From Rhodospirillaceae bacterium (GTDB taxonomy: Bacteria > Pseudomonadota > Alphaproteobacteria > Rhodospirillales > Rhodospirillaceae), in the NCBI GenBank assembly GCA_947476695.1, contig CANJRD010000011.1, forward strand, positions 1 through 64,000: a DNA stretch of 64,000 nt. The letters run 5' to 3'. Position 1 is the first letter of the stretch. Each line of letters starts with the position of its first letter. The notes under the pieces were generated by a model. That model saw only the letters and a list, made by a program, of their open reading frames with translations, was not told the DNA's origin and ran no database searches. The position numbers and the translations under genes were made by a program. This document shows positions 25,490 through 34,480 of the stretch, piece by piece.

Positions 25490-26649
25490 TGCGCGGGCTG
25501 ACGGTCGCTTTCGTCCTGATCGCCGGCAGCGCACAGGCCGGCACGCCGCTGCGGCCGTTGCAATTGGAAGCCACGCGCACGGCGGCGGCGGCAACAACCG
25601 CGCGCAATGCGCAAATCGCATTGCACGACGCCACGCTGGCGCGCTTCGTGGAGACAGCCCCCGCTGTTGAAGCGCTGCGCCAGGCGCAAGATATGCCCGC
25701 GAACGAGAAGACGCTCGCCACAGCGATGGACCAGCTGGCGCGCGTGAAAGCCGCCTACGACGCGGCGAGCAATCGCGAACGCGCCGGCATGATCGCCAGC
25801 GTCCAAGCCGAGGCCGCCGCCCGCGCCGCGCGTCAGGCTTTGACCGATGCGGTGAATACCTGGAGCGCCGAAGGCGAAGCGCTGGAACACGCGGCACAGC
25901 GCGCCGGTTCCGGCGAGGTGGCCCGCACCGCACGCGAGAACACCGCCTGTCTCGATCAGGATTGCAGCCCGGTCAGCGCCCGGGAGCACAGCGCCCTCGT
26001 CCTGATGGGTGCGGTGGGACCGGTGTTCGACGCGAAGGATTGGCCCGACGAAGCGGCGCGCGAGATGACGTTGCTGGCGCCCAGCGCCGCCGCCACGCCC
26101 CGCCTGCGCGGGCTGCGCGATGCGCGGGAGGCCGCCACGAAGGCGTCGCAACAAGCCACCACGGCGGCGAGCACCGCGCGCGCGAACTTCGAGGCGCCGC
26201 TGCCGAATTGGCAGGCGCGCCTCTACGGTTTGCTCGAATCCTATTTCCATCCGCCGAAAGAGACATCCGTGCCCGACGCGGCGCGTGCGTTCCTGGACTT
26301 CGATGCGAACGTGCGCGCCAATGCCGAAGCCAATCGGTCCGCCACACAGGCAGCCGATGCGGCAAAAGCGGCGGTAACGACCACGGAGGCGCGCCTCAAC
26401 GAAGCTGTCGACGCGTTCGCCGATATGGGACGCGCCACCCGTCGCGCCGCCTTGCTGGCGGGGCGCGGCAATCTGCTGCGTGCCGACGGCACGGCGATCT
26501 GCCTGGCCGAGCGTTGCGCCGCCACCAGCGGCGTCGAAGCCGCCGCCTTCGTCGTCATCGGCGCCGCCGCGCCGGGCGCGGAATTGAAGTTCGCGAATTT
26601 GATCGAACAGACGCCGGATCGAGGCTGGGTGTTCAAACCGCCGCGCTAG
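25486..26649 (+). CDS. Internally duplicated, Ala-rich periplasmic protein with paired CL-x3-C motifs
   Basis: 387 residues starting at ATG 25486 (or the adjacent ATG 25489), overlapping the DUF3089 gene stop. A short signal peptide (LTVAFVLIAGSAQA) is followed by alanine-rich helical, coiled-coil-like sequence. The protein appears to be two related halves: each ends in a Cys motif, CLDQDC at 155-160 and CLAERC at 339-344, each followed about 8-12 residues later by a hydrophobic strand and Gly-Ala (VLMGAVGP; VVIGAAAP). The four Cys could make two disulfides in the periplasm. No family recognised. Coupled to a secreted hydrolase, it may be its partner. Tail overlaps the convergent EEP gene by 4 nt. 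Confidence 0.7.
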   Translation: MMRGLTVAFVLIAGSAQAGTPLRPLQLEATRTAAAATTARNAQIALHDATLARFVETAPAVEALRQAQDMPANEKTLATAMDQLARVKAAYDAASNRERAGMIASVQAEAAARAARQALTDAVNTWSAEGEALEHAAQRAGSGEVARTARENTACLDQDCSPVSAREHSALVLMGAVGPVFDAKDWPDEAAREMTLLAPSAAATPRLRGLRDAREAATKASQQATTAASTARANFEAPLPNWQARLYGLLESYFHPPKETSVPDAARAFLDFDANVRANAEANRSATQAADAAKAAVTTTEARLNEAVDAFADMGRATRRAALLAGRGNLLRADGTAICLAERCAATSGVEAAAFVVIGAAAPGAELKFANLIEQTPDRGWVFKPPR

Positions 26650-27431
26650 TCCAGGGCGAGTTCGACCCGCAGCGGGATGTGATCCGAACTGACGATGTGC
26701 GCGAGCGGGCGCGCCTCGACCACTTTCATGCCGCGCACGAAGACGTGGTCGAGCTGCTGGCCGAAATGCCGCCAGCGGCGGGGGGCCGTGACGGGCACGC
26801 GCGTGAGACCGGCGCGCTGCATCGCATCCATCAGGCAGCGATGCCGCGACGGGTTCCAGGTGTTGAAATCACCGCCGACAATAAGCGCGCCATTATCGCC
26901 CGCGGCCAGTTCGACCACCTGCGCCACCTGACGCGCGAATTTCGGCAACGGCACGAAGTTCACCGCATGCACGTTGATGACCGTGAGCGGGCCCCGCGAT
27001 GTTTGATAGCGCGTCAGCAACGACGTCTTCGGCGTGCCGACAATGGGCTCCTGGTCAAGCGAGCGCAGGCTGGCGATGGCCGTGCAGGGCGCGCGACAGC
27101 CGGTCTTCGGGCCGGTGGTGATGCCCCGGCGGGCGTGGCCCGACGTCTCCGCCATGATCCACTCGAGGCCGCTGGTGAGGTGCAATTGGTGCGGCTGCGC
27201 GCCATGCAGCACGGCTTCCTGCAACAGCATCAGATCGGCCTCGGCGCTCAAGGCCGCGAGGTCGGCCATCGCGCCGCCCCGGACGACTTTGTACACGTTC
27301 CAGCACACCATCCGAACGCGGTCGCCCAACGTCTCCGCGGTCGGCGTGCCAAGACGCAACGCCTGCGTCTCCGGCAGAGCGCTGTACCAGAGGGTGGACT
27401 TGATGATGCGGTAGGAGGATGCGAAGGGCAT
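26646..27431 (-). CDS. Endonuclease/exonuclease/phosphatase (EEP) family protein
   Basis: 261 residues with the EEP metal-dependent phosphodiesterase signature in order: CWNVYK, LLQEAVL (metal Glu), INVHAV, GGDFNTWN (Asp/Asn) and the C-terminal SSDHIPL (Asp-His). Known members hydrolyse nucleic acids, inositol phosphates or sphingomyelin. No signal peptide. It begins 3 nt after the PLD-type cardiolipin-synthase-like gene and is likely co-transcribed with it, which hints at phospholipid or phosphodiester metabolism rather than DNA repair (inference). Confidence 0.82.
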   Translation of the reverse strand: MPFASSYRIIKSTLWYSALPETQALRLGTPTAETLGDRVRMVCWNVYKVVRGGAMADLAALSAEADLMLLQEAVLHGAQPHQLHLTSGLEWIMAETSGHARRGITTGPKTGCRAPCTAIASLRSLDQEPIVGTPKTSLLTRYQTSRGPLTVINVHAVNFVPLPKFARQVAQVVELAAGDNGALIVGGDFNTWNPSRHRCLMDAMQRAGLTRVPVTAPRRWRHFGQQLDHVFVRGMKVVEARPLAHIVSSDHIPLRVELALD

Positions 27432-27434
27432 GAC

Positions 27435-28862
27435 TTACAGATAGGACGCGAAGAGGCGAAAGAAACTGTTACGAAGTTGCAGCGGCAGGGATAACGATAC
27501 AACGTCCTCGCGCGTGACTCGGCGCCCCGTCGCCCGCCGCGCGGCGACATAGGCTTCCAGCGCCGTGCCCAGCCCGCCATCGTAACATTCGAGATTAGCC
27601 TCGAAATTGAGCCGCAACGACCGCTGATCCCAGTTGGTCGAGCCCACCAAGACCCAGGTGCCGTCCACAACCAGCACCTTGGAATGGTCGAACGGCGGCG
27701 GCGTCAGGGTTACCCGCACACCGTGCATCACCAACGGCCCCCAGACCGCCTGCATCGCCCAGCCCATCGGGCGGATGTTGCTGACCTCGGGCAGGATGAG
27801 TTCGACATCGACGCCGCGCAAAGCCGCGACCGACAAGGCGCTGACCAGCGTTTCGTTCGGCAGGAAATAGGGCGTCATGATCGCGACCCGCGTCCGGCAG
27901 GTCGCCAGCGCTCCCGCGAGCAGGAGTTGCAGCTTGTCCAGCGCCTCATCGGGGCCGTTGGTGATGACCCGCGCGAAGGCATCGTGCGCGGTGCCCAGGA
28001 TCTCGCCGTGCCACGACGGCAGCAGGGCCGCCTCGCCGCTCGCGAACGTCCAATCGTTCTCGAACACGGAATTCAGCTGATCCAGCACCGGCCCCTGGAC
28101 GCGGAAGTGAATATCCTGCACCGGGCTTGCGGGCTTCTCGGCCAGCGCGTTGCCGTGCCGGATATTCATGCCGCCGATGAATCCTTCCTGTCCGTCGATG
28201 ACGAGGATCTTGCGGTGATTGCGCAGGTTTATGAACGGCAGATCGCGCAGGCGCCCCGAGAGGAAGCGCGCGGTGCGCACCTTCGTGCCCTTGAACGCAC
28301 GCGCGATCGAGCGCGGCGAATACCAAGTGCCGAAGTCGTCGAGCAGCACGCGGACGGCCACGCCGCGATTGGCAGCGGCGGTCAGCGCCGCGACGAAACG
28401 CTCGCCGGTCGCGTCGTAGTCGAAGATGTAGGACGACAGCGCGATGCTGTGCCGCGCGCGCGCAATGGCGTCCAGCATCGCCGGATAGGCCGCATCGCCG
28501 TTCATCAGGGGCATGACGGTATTGCCGCCGACGAACGGCACGGCGTGGATCGCCTCGCCGAGATGGAACAGCTGCGCTTCCGGCGGCACCGGCCGTGTGC
28601 GGGATTCCCAGGCCGGCGGGTACGGATAGCGCGGGCGCAAGGTGTTGCGGCTATGCAAACGCCGCGCACGCCGCTGAATCCGGTTGATGCCGAAGAACCA
28701 GTACAGCGCCGGCCCGACGAAAGGCGACAACGTCACCACGCCGATCCAGGCGATGGCCGCGCTGGGCTGTTCCTTGTTGAGCAGGATATGGCCGCAGATC
28801 GGGATCGCGATAAACAGGTGCAGGATCGCGGCGAACGAAATTCCGGTGACTTGATCGTCCAT
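27435..28862 (-). CDS. Cardiolipin synthase-like phospholipase D family protein
   Basis: 475 residues. Two N-terminal membrane helices (about 8-28 and 33-58, with the GPALYWFFGINRI segment found in Cls) precede two PLD domains with complete HKD motifs: His216/Lys218/Asp223 and His393/Lys395/Asp400. Cls enzymes condense two phosphatidylglycerol molecules into cardiolipin at the inner membrane. ATG 28862 is preferred over an upstream TTG. First gene of a two-gene unit with the EEP protein; divergent from the YdcF-like gene, 185 nt between starts. Confidence 0.85.
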   Translation of the reverse strand: MDDQVTGISFAAILHLFIAIPICGHILLNKEQPSAAIAWIGVVTLSPFVGPALYWFFGINRIQRRARRLHSRNTLRPRYPYPPAWESRTRPVPPEAQLFHLGEAIHAVPFVGGNTVMPLMNGDAAYPAMLDAIARARHSIALSSYIFDYDATGERFVAALTAAANRGVAVRVLLDDFGTWYSPRSIARAFKGTKVRTARFLSGRLRDLPFINLRNHRKILVIDGQEGFIGGMNIRHGNALAEKPASPVQDIHFRVQGPVLDQLNSVFENDWTFASGEAALLPSWHGEILGTAHDAFARVITNGPDEALDKLQLLLAGALATCRTRVAIMTPYFLPNETLVSALSVAALRGVDVELILPEVSNIRPMGWAMQAVWGPLVMHGVRVTLTPPPFDHSKVLVVDGTWVLVGSTNWDQRSLRLNFEANLECYDGGLGTALEAYVAARRATGRRVTREDVVSLSLPLQLRNSFFRLFASYL

Positions 28863-29047
28863 TGACTTGATCGCCAATCCTGGGATCGCCCTGTTTATGA
28901 CGGCGATCTTGCGCTTGAGGACAGGCGTGGGGAAGAACTTTGCGTTTCACGCGGGCGTTTGCGTCGGGCCTCGCGCGTTTCCGCTCTTGTACGGACCCGC
29001 CGGAATCCGCAGTCTAATCGCCAGCCCACACGAAAGCCCGCTTCCGC

Positions 29048-29845
29048 ATGACCGTCTATGAGACTCTGAAAGCGTTCGCGTTGTTTCCCGCGAATGTGAT
29101 CCTGGCGCTTAGCATCGGCCTGCTGCTGTCGTTCATCTGGCGGCGCGCAGGGGTCACGATCCTGACCGCGACCCTCGTCTTCTTCTATCTGTTCAGCGCG
29201 CCCTATACCGCCAACCGCTTCACCCATTGGGTGCAGAGCGTGCCGCCCCTGGTCGACGTGACGCCCGCAAGAAATGCGCAAGCCATCGTCGTGCTGTCGG
29301 CCGGCGCCAGTCGCGGGGGGCCGGAATACGGCGGCGTGATCCTGGATCAATTGACAACGATGCGCCTGCGTTACGCGGCGCATCTTTACCGGCAGATCGA
29401 GGTGCCGATCCTGGTGACGGGCGGCGCGATCGAGGACACCGACACCTCGCTCGGCGGCGCCATGAAGAAAGCGCTGGAAGAAGACTTCGGCGTACCGGTG
29501 AAGTGGGTCGAGGACCGTTCGGCCAACACGCTGGCGAACGCGAAGCTCAGCGCGGAGATCCTGAAGAAGGACGACGTACGCAAGATCGTGCTGATCACCC
29601 ACGCCTCGCACATGCCGCGCGCGCTGATGATGTTCCGCGCCGAGGGGTTCGAGGTAGTGCCCGCGCCGACCGCCTTCGCCTTTGTCTCGAACGATCTGCC
29701 GACCGACCTGATGCCGCGGCTGCCGGCGCTACAGAATTCCTATCTCGCGCTCTACGAGGCGCTGGGCGCGATCTGGTATCGCATCCATCCGACGCAGAGT
29801 CCGGAGAGTCTGATCAAGCCTGTTCGGCCAGAAGCTGGTCCATGA
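29048..29845 (+). CDS. YdcF/ElyC-like (DUF218) membrane protein
   Basis: 265 residues. Two N-terminal membrane helices (about 10-30, 34-54) precede a DUF218 domain: AIVVLSAGASRGGPEY, PILVTGG, the conserved acidic EDRSANTLANAK and VLITHASHMPRALMMF. ElyC/SanA/YdcF proteins work in envelope biogenesis (lipid II carrier and polysaccharide processes) or bind SAM. The C-terminal coding region overlaps the convergent TlpA-like gene by 32 nt. Confidence 0.82.
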   Translation: MTVYETLKAFALFPANVILALSIGLLLSFIWRRAGVTILTATLVFFYLFSAPYTANRFTHWVQSVPPLVDVTPARNAQAIVVLSAGASRGGPEYGGVILDQLTTMRLRYAAHLYRQIEVPILVTGGAIEDTDTSLGGAMKKALEEDFGVPVKWVEDRSANTLANAKLSAEILKKDDVRKIVLITHASHMPRALMMFRAEGFEVVPAPTAFAFVSNDLPTDLMPRLPALQNSYLALYEALGAIWYRIHPTQSPESLIKPVRPEAGP

Positions 29846-31034
29846 GGGCCTCGAACTCGCGCTTGAATTCCGTGTGGCGCGCGCCGGTCGCGGGACCGGG
29901 GAAGCTGGTGTGGATGCGCCGCACCTTGCCCTTCTTGTCGACGACGATCATCGTCGGATAGGCCAGCACCGCGTTGATCATCGGCAGCGTGCGGCTGGCG
30001 GCGGTCTTGTCGGAAATCCCGGCGATCAGCATCTCCCAGGCGATGTCATAACGCTTGCCGAAATTGCGGCAGGCGGTGACCGCCTTGGGGAACTCCGGCG
30101 AGTACTCGTACATCAGCCCGATGACTTCGAGCCCGCGCGTGCGGTTGGCCTTGTAGTAAGGCGACAGATAGGCGGTCTCGTCGTGGCAGGTCGAGCACCA
30201 GCTGCCCGCGATGGTCACGATCACCACCTTGCCTTTGTAAGCCGGGTCTTCGAGCGAGACCTGCTTGCCGTTGAGGTTCGGGAACGTGAAGGCGAACTTA
30301 TCGTAACCGGGCTTGAGGAACGTGACCGCGCTGGGATCCTCGATCTGCGCGTTGGGATCGAGCTTGGCCTCGAAGGGCGTGACGGTGCGGCTGACGATCG
30401 AATAGGTCTTGCCGACGATCTTGCCGTCCGCGACGTGACCGACCCACAACGAGCCCTGACCGCCGTCGAAGGTCGACAGATAAAGATCGTCGCCGTGCAT
30501 CTCGCCGCTGAGGAAACGGGTGTCGGCGTTCATGAAGATCACCGAACCGTTGACCAGGGTGCCGGTCTGCTTGAATTCGCCGACGCCGATGCGCGTGGTG
30601 TCGCCGTTCGGCTGTGTGACCGCCCACTTGCCGTTCGCCGAGGCCTTGCCCGCGAGCGGCTTGGGGAAGAAGCGGTGTGTTTCGCCGGCCTTGCCGGTGA
30701 AGGGAATCGTCACCTGACCGTCGGCGCGTTCGTAGCGCGCGGAGCCGACGACGGCGCCGTTCGCACCCAGGGTGGCTTCGATATGTGTGCCGAAGGACGG
30801 GAAGTCGACCGTCAGCTTATCGCCGGCGACCGTCACGGTTTCGCCTTCCGCCTTGTCGGTGCCGTTGATGAAGGCCGCGCGCCAGCGGGCGTTGTCGCGC
30901 GCGAGCTGGAGATTGAACGGCAGATCGCCGATCTCGGTCTTGATGACCAAGCGCCAGTCGCCGGGCTGGATCTCCGCCGCGAAGGCCGGAGCCGCCAAAC
31001 CAAGTAACCATGCCACCAACACGTAACGGATCAT
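29814..31034 (-). CDS. Periplasmic TlpA/ResA-like thioredoxin with large N-terminal beta domain
   Basis: 406 residues with a signal peptide (MIRYVLVAWLLGLAAPAFA|AEI). Residues about 21-235 are a beta-rich domain of unknown function; residues about 245-405 are a thioredoxin fold with the active-site WCSTC (Cys280, Cys283) and a cis-Pro segment (AYPTMIVVD). Proteins of this type reduce periplasmic disulfides, for example in cytochrome c maturation. The family core is about 160-190 residues, so over half of this protein is an added domain. Divergent from the broken iminopeptidase gene. Confidence 0.82.
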   Translation of the reverse strand: MIRYVLVAWLLGLAAPAFAAEIQPGDWRLVIKTEIGDLPFNLQLARDNARWRAAFINGTDKAEGETVTVAGDKLTVDFPSFGTHIEATLGANGAVVGSARYERADGQVTIPFTGKAGETHRFFPKPLAGKASANGKWAVTQPNGDTTRIGVGEFKQTGTLVNGSVIFMNADTRFLSGEMHGDDLYLSTFDGGQGSLWVGHVADGKIVGKTYSIVSRTVTPFEAKLDPNAQIEDPSAVTFLKPGYDKFAFTFPNLNGKQVSLEDPAYKGKVVIVTIAGSWCSTCHDETAYLSPYYKANRTRGLEVIGLMYEYSPEFPKAVTACRNFGKRYDIAWEMLIAGISDKTAASRTLPMINAVLAYPTMIVVDKKGKVRRIHTSFPGPATGARHTEFKREFEALMDQLLAEQA

Positions 31035-31132
31035 CTTGGGGCTCCGTGCGTTTACTGAAACGAGAATGACGCGCCAGGACTGAGCCTATGGCCCAGACCG
31101 AGGCGCGGCAAGGCATGCGAGGAGGTCTTTCC

Positions 31133-32134
31133 ATGACCAAGCACTTACACAGAAGAACTGTTCTGGCCCTGCCATTCGCGGCCTATGCCAGTACCGCGTT
31201 TGGGGGAGGCGCGTTCGCCGCGGACCCGACGCCGGACCAATGGGACCTGCAGTTGACGCCGGACCAGGAGGACTTCCTCGATACCCCCGTGGGCCGCATC
31301 TGGTGGCGCACGAACGGCAAGGGCACGCGCATGCCGATGATGGCCGTGCATGGCGGTCCCGGCGAGACCAGCCGCCCGATCTTCCCGCTGGGTAGCCTGG
31401 GCATCCAGCGGATCGCGGTGTTCCACGACCAGCTCGGCTGCGGCAAGTCCGACCGCCCGGCCGACGCGCGGCGGTACGAGATGCGCGAGGCCGCGGGCGT
31501 GTTGCTCGCGCTTCAGACCAAGCTCACCTTGTCGTAATGCGCCGTGATCGGTCACGGCACCGGCGGCTGGGTCGCGATCCGTCATGCGCTGGACAATCCG
31601 CAAAGCGTGGGCGCGCTGATCCTGATCGGCTCAAGCGCCTCGGCGAAGGACCTGTTGAGCGCGCGCAAAGCCAATCTCGCGCGCCTGGATAAATCGCAAG
31701 CGGCGCTGCTGCAGAACGGCAAGAGGGACGATCCGGCTTATGCGGCCGCGATGGCGGCTTACCGGCGTGAATTTGTGTGCCGGCTTGCACAGCAACCCGC
31801 GTGGCTGAACTCCTTGATGGACGACAGCGCCAAGTCCGCCGCGACGCGCATGACGCTGGGCGACGATCCCTTCCGCTTCAAGGGCAAGTGGGCGAGCTTC
31901 GATATGGGCCGCCGCCTGCGCTCGATCGCCGTGCCCACGCTGGTCATCTGTGGTCAGCACGACACGCCATCCGCCAGCGAAAGACTGGCCAAGCAGATCA
32001 AGGGCGCGCAGTTGAAGATTCTGGACGGTCTATCGTATCACGCGGCGCTCGAGGACCCGGCGCGCGTCAACGCCACCATCGCCGCCTTCCTCGACGGCGT
32101 CGACAAGGCCGCGATCGCGGGGCGCGCGGAATAA
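31133..32134 (+). pseudogene. Proline iminopeptidase-like alpha/beta-hydrolase, interrupted by in-frame TAA
   Basis: The frame starts at ATG 31133 with a perfect AGGAGGT site and a signal peptide (HRRTVLALPFAAYAS..., possibly Tat-like). The first part holds the iminopeptidase signatures HGGPGETSRP and DQLGCGKSDRP. An in-frame TAA at 31535-31537 then ends translation; the same frame resumes at once with the nucleophile elbow and continues to a normal TAA at 32132-32134, including a C-terminal SYHAALEDP His. The elbow reads GHGTGG, so the catalytic Ser is also replaced by Gly. Two independent defects favour real decay, though a sequence error at the TAA is possible. Re-initiation at GTG 31544 would give only a fragment. 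Confidence 0.75.
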
Positions 32135-32155
32135 ACGCGCGCCGCGATCGCACCT

Positions 32156-32635
32156 TTAATTGCGGCGATGATCGGTGTTGGAGCCGCCAAGGGCCATGCC
32201 GAGGACCACCGCGGCCAGCAGGATCGGAATCTTGTGTTCGCCGAAAAGGCGTTTCACCTCGTCGAGGCCTGCCCCCTCGCCGCCGAACAGCGCGCTAAGA
32301 CCTTCTTGCAGGCCACTGCGCAAAGGATCCTGCGACGCGTCGTGAGACGACGGCGGATTTTCGCGTTTGATCTGGTTACGGGCCATCAGCCACAGAATGC
32401 CGGCCACGACCAGAAGCGCGAAGGCCGAGATCAAGGCCGCGAGCGCTGATCCGACAACGGGGATCAAGGCGATCCATGCCGCCGCGACCACACAACCCAT
32501 GGCGATTGTCATCACCACGACCGCCGCGGCGGACAGCACAGCGGCGTTGGTGATGCGGCTTGCGCCTGCGCTCAGCCGTTCGGCCGGGCGCAGTTCGCTG
32601 AGCGCGAAGAAGAGCAGTTTTGCGATTGCTTCCAT
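32156..32635 (-). CDS. Holin-superfamily-III-like (DUF1469-type) membrane protein
   Basis: 159 residues with a pair of adjacent hydrophobic helices (about 30-55 and 58-84) and a third near the C-terminus (ILLAAVVLGMALGG), flanked by charged cytosolic segments. This resembles the phage-holin-3-6/DUF1469 membrane proteins found next to DUF883/YqjD genes (YqjE-type). It follows the DUF883 gene by 25 nt and should share its promoter. Role in envelope stress is inference from that pairing. Confidence 0.65.
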   Translation of the reverse strand: MEAIAKLLFFALSELRPAERLSAGASRITNAAVLSAAAVVVMTIAMGCVVAAAWIALIPVVGSALAALISAFALLVVAGILWLMARNQIKRENPPSSHDASQDPLRSGLQEGLSALFGGEGAGLDEVKRLFGEHKIPILLAAVVLGMALGGSNTDHRRN

Positions 32636-32660
32636 AGGCGGGCCCCAGCGCCGCCGACCG

Positions 32661-32972
32661 TCAGCGCGTGATGCGGCTGACGACGAAGCCGACGGCGAAC
32701 GCGATCATGATACTGGTGATCGGCTGTTCCTCAACCTTGTCTTCCAGCGCCTGGGTCGCTTTCGAGCCGGCATCGGACACTTCGCGATAGATCGCGGAGG
32801 CTTCTTCGGAAATCTGCTGGGCGATTGTCGACGCCTGGCGTTGGGCGCTGTCGCGCATCGCCTCGACGGCGGCGGCCAGATCGGCCTTCAGCGCGGCAAT
32901 GTCTTCGCGCAACGCGTCGAGGTCTTCACGGGCGTTGTTCTTGGCTTCGGTGACGCTTTTGGCTTCCGCCAT
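32661..32972 (-). CDS. DUF883 (YqjD/ElaB-like) membrane-anchored protein
   Basis: 103 residues: a long amphipathic, Ala/Glu/Lys-rich helix (about 10-80) and a single C-terminal membrane helix (SIMIAFAVGFVVSRITR) ending in Arg, the standard layout of the YqjD/ElaB/YgaM family. Enterobacterial members tether ribosomes to the inner membrane in stationary phase. ATG has AGGAG upstream. An EcfG-type promoter lies about 110 nt upstream, fitting a general-stress gene. First of two genes with the holin-like protein. Confidence 0.82.
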   Translation of the reverse strand: MAEAKSVTEAKNNAREDLDALREDIAALKADLAAAVEAMRDSAQRQASTIAQQISEEASAIYREVSDAGSKATQALEDKVEEQPITSIMIAFAVGFVVSRITR

Positions 32973-33082
32973 AATAGGCTCCTATCGATGACGCGGCGTG
33001 CTCCGCGCGGTTTGCGACCTGGACTGCGAAGGCATGCGGCACCAACACGTGTCGCCGGCTTCCGTCGTCACTTCAACAGAAG

Positions 33083-33107
33083 AACTGTAGGCTTCGGCAA
33101 TTGTTCC
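33083..33107 (-). promoter_or_regulatory. Probable EcfG (general stress sigma) promoter upstream of the DUF883 gene
   Basis: On the minus strand GGAAC (33107-33103), exactly 17 nt, then GTT (33085-33083). This matches the alphaproteobacterial EcfG consensus GGAAC-N16/17-GTT. It lies about 110 nt upstream of the DUF883 start codon and points toward it. By-eye match only; the motif is short but sits in a gene-free stretch in front of typical stress genes. Confidence 0.5.
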
Positions 33108-33139
33108 GGGCACTGGCGAAATATACAGCCTAAAGAATC

Positions 33140-33586
33140 TTAAGCGGTGTCCCGACCGAGTTCCGACATCAGTTCCCGCAGCTGCTGGCCCAGTTCCGCG
33201 CGGCGGTAAGGCTTATTCAGGATGCGTTTCGCGGGATCCAGGTGGCCCGGTTCGGACAAGGTCTCTATCGCGTACCCCGATGTGTAGAGCACTTTCAGGG
33301 TGGGCCGCATCGCCAGAGCCTTTTCGGCAAGCTGCCAGCCGTTGAGTCCGCCAGGCATGACGATGTCGGTGAATAGAATGTCCGGCGTCAGGCCTTTCGC
33401 GAGTTGCGAGAGCGCATCGGGACCGTCGACGGCCGCCACGACCTTGTAGCCAAGGCTTTCCAGGCAAACCACCGCGAAGGCTCGTACGAAGGGATCGTCC
33501 TCGGCGATCAGCACCAATCCGCCCTGACGGGGCAGGTGCGACTCCGAGTCGCCGGCGGGTGTGCGCAGCTGATGCGTGTCAGACAT
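33140..33586 (-). CDS. Single receiver-domain protein
   Basis: 148 residues from ATG 33586 (the codon before it is TTG). A 22-residue polar N-terminal extension precedes one receiver domain: AEDDP pocket, Asp74 (LFTDIVMPGG), Ser103 (LYTSGYA) and Lys125 (LNKPYRR). No output domain. It most resembles the receivers attached to hybrid kinases of the blue-light/HWE or HisKA type, and could serve one of the orphan hybrid kinases at 16.8-20.9 kb (inference). Confidence 0.85.
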   Translation of the reverse strand: MSDTHQLRTPAGDSESHLPRQGGLVLIAEDDPFVRAFAVVCLESLGYKVVAAVDGPDALSQLAKGLTPDILFTDIVMPGGLNGWQLAEKALAMRPTLKVLYTSGYAIETLSEPGHLDPAKRILNKPYRRAELGQQLRELMSELGRDTA

Positions 33587-33781
33587 CAAAAAACATTATT
33601 TTAAATAGACTTAGACCGCCACCCCCTAACTCAACCACCTAGCGGTCGTTGATTTTTACTGTCCCGGATGAACCGACTTTTCCCAGGGACCCTGAATTTT
33701 TTCCCGGTCACGTGCCTTAAGTTGTGGGTTCACGAGAAATTCGCTTGACGGAAGGTGAGCAGATACTTACTTCCGCCCGCC

Positions 33782-34465
33782 ATGAAGCCTCGTCTCGCAT
33801 CTGCGGAACGTCGGCAGTCGATCGTCGACGCCGCCGTCCTCCTGTTCGCCCGCAAGGGATTTTCCGGGACCACAACCCGGCAAATCGCCGAAGCCGCAGG
33901 CGTGTCCGAAGCCCTGGTGTTCAAATACTTCGCCAGTAAGACAGCGCTGTATGAGGCGATATTCGCCGACTGCGGCGAGGTTAATTCCGCACTGCAGCAA
34001 TTGCAGCAGATGCCCCCCAGCACCAAGGCGCTGGTGGAGATCGTCGAGAACGTTTTTGCGCATTTCACGCAACTCGATCAATGGACCGAGCGCGACCAAG
34101 CGCATCACCGGTTGTTTCTGCACAGTCTGCTGGAAGACGGCGAGTTCGCCCGTACAGGTCTGAATGCTTTCGCCGACTGCCTGATGCCCCTGCTTGAGCC
34201 GTGCCTGGAAGCGGCCCGCGCCGCCGGCGATCTGACGCCGCAGGCGCCTTCGGCCAGGGCCGCCTTCTGGTTCATGGCGCAGACGCCGCTGATGCTCGGC
34301 TCGCTCGCGCTGACCGGAACCGAGCACGCCATGGGCGGGTTTTCCCATGACGAGATGCTTCGCGGGATCCTGCGTGGGATCGGTGTGCGCGAAGAAGCCA
34401 TTTCTCTCTACTGCCACCCCGGTCGCGTGGAAGCGCCGCCGGCCCCCCTGGCCGCAACCGGCTGA
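33782..34465 (+). CDS. TetR-family transcriptional regulator
   Basis: 227 residues from ATG 33782; a GTG nine codons earlier (33755) is an alternative and neither has a good ribosome site. The N-terminal helix-turn-helix is typical (RQSIVDAAVLLFARKGFSGTTTRQIAEAAGVSEALVFKYFASK). The C-terminal ligand/dimer domain is unassigned. It starts the TetR-adaptor-RND unit (15 nt to the next gene), so it probably represses its own efflux operon and is released by the pump substrate. Confidence 0.88.
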   Translation: MKPRLASAERRQSIVDAAVLLFARKGFSGTTTRQIAEAAGVSEALVFKYFASKTALYEAIFADCGEVNSALQQLQQMPPSTKALVEIVENVFAHFTQLDQWTERDQAHHRLFLHSLLEDGEFARTGLNAFADCLMPLLEPCLEAARAAGDLTPQAPSARAAFWFMAQTPLMLGSLALTGTEHAMGGFSHDEMLRGILRGIGVREEAISLYCHPGRVEAPPAPLAATG

Positions 34466-34480
34466 ACGAACGGACACGCC

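Noticed and set aside
28863-29047. Small plus-strand frame between the cardiolipin-synthase-like and YdcF-like genes
   Set aside because: It has no ribosome site or recognisable domain, overlaps the true start of the YdcF-like gene and lies in a divergent promoter region.
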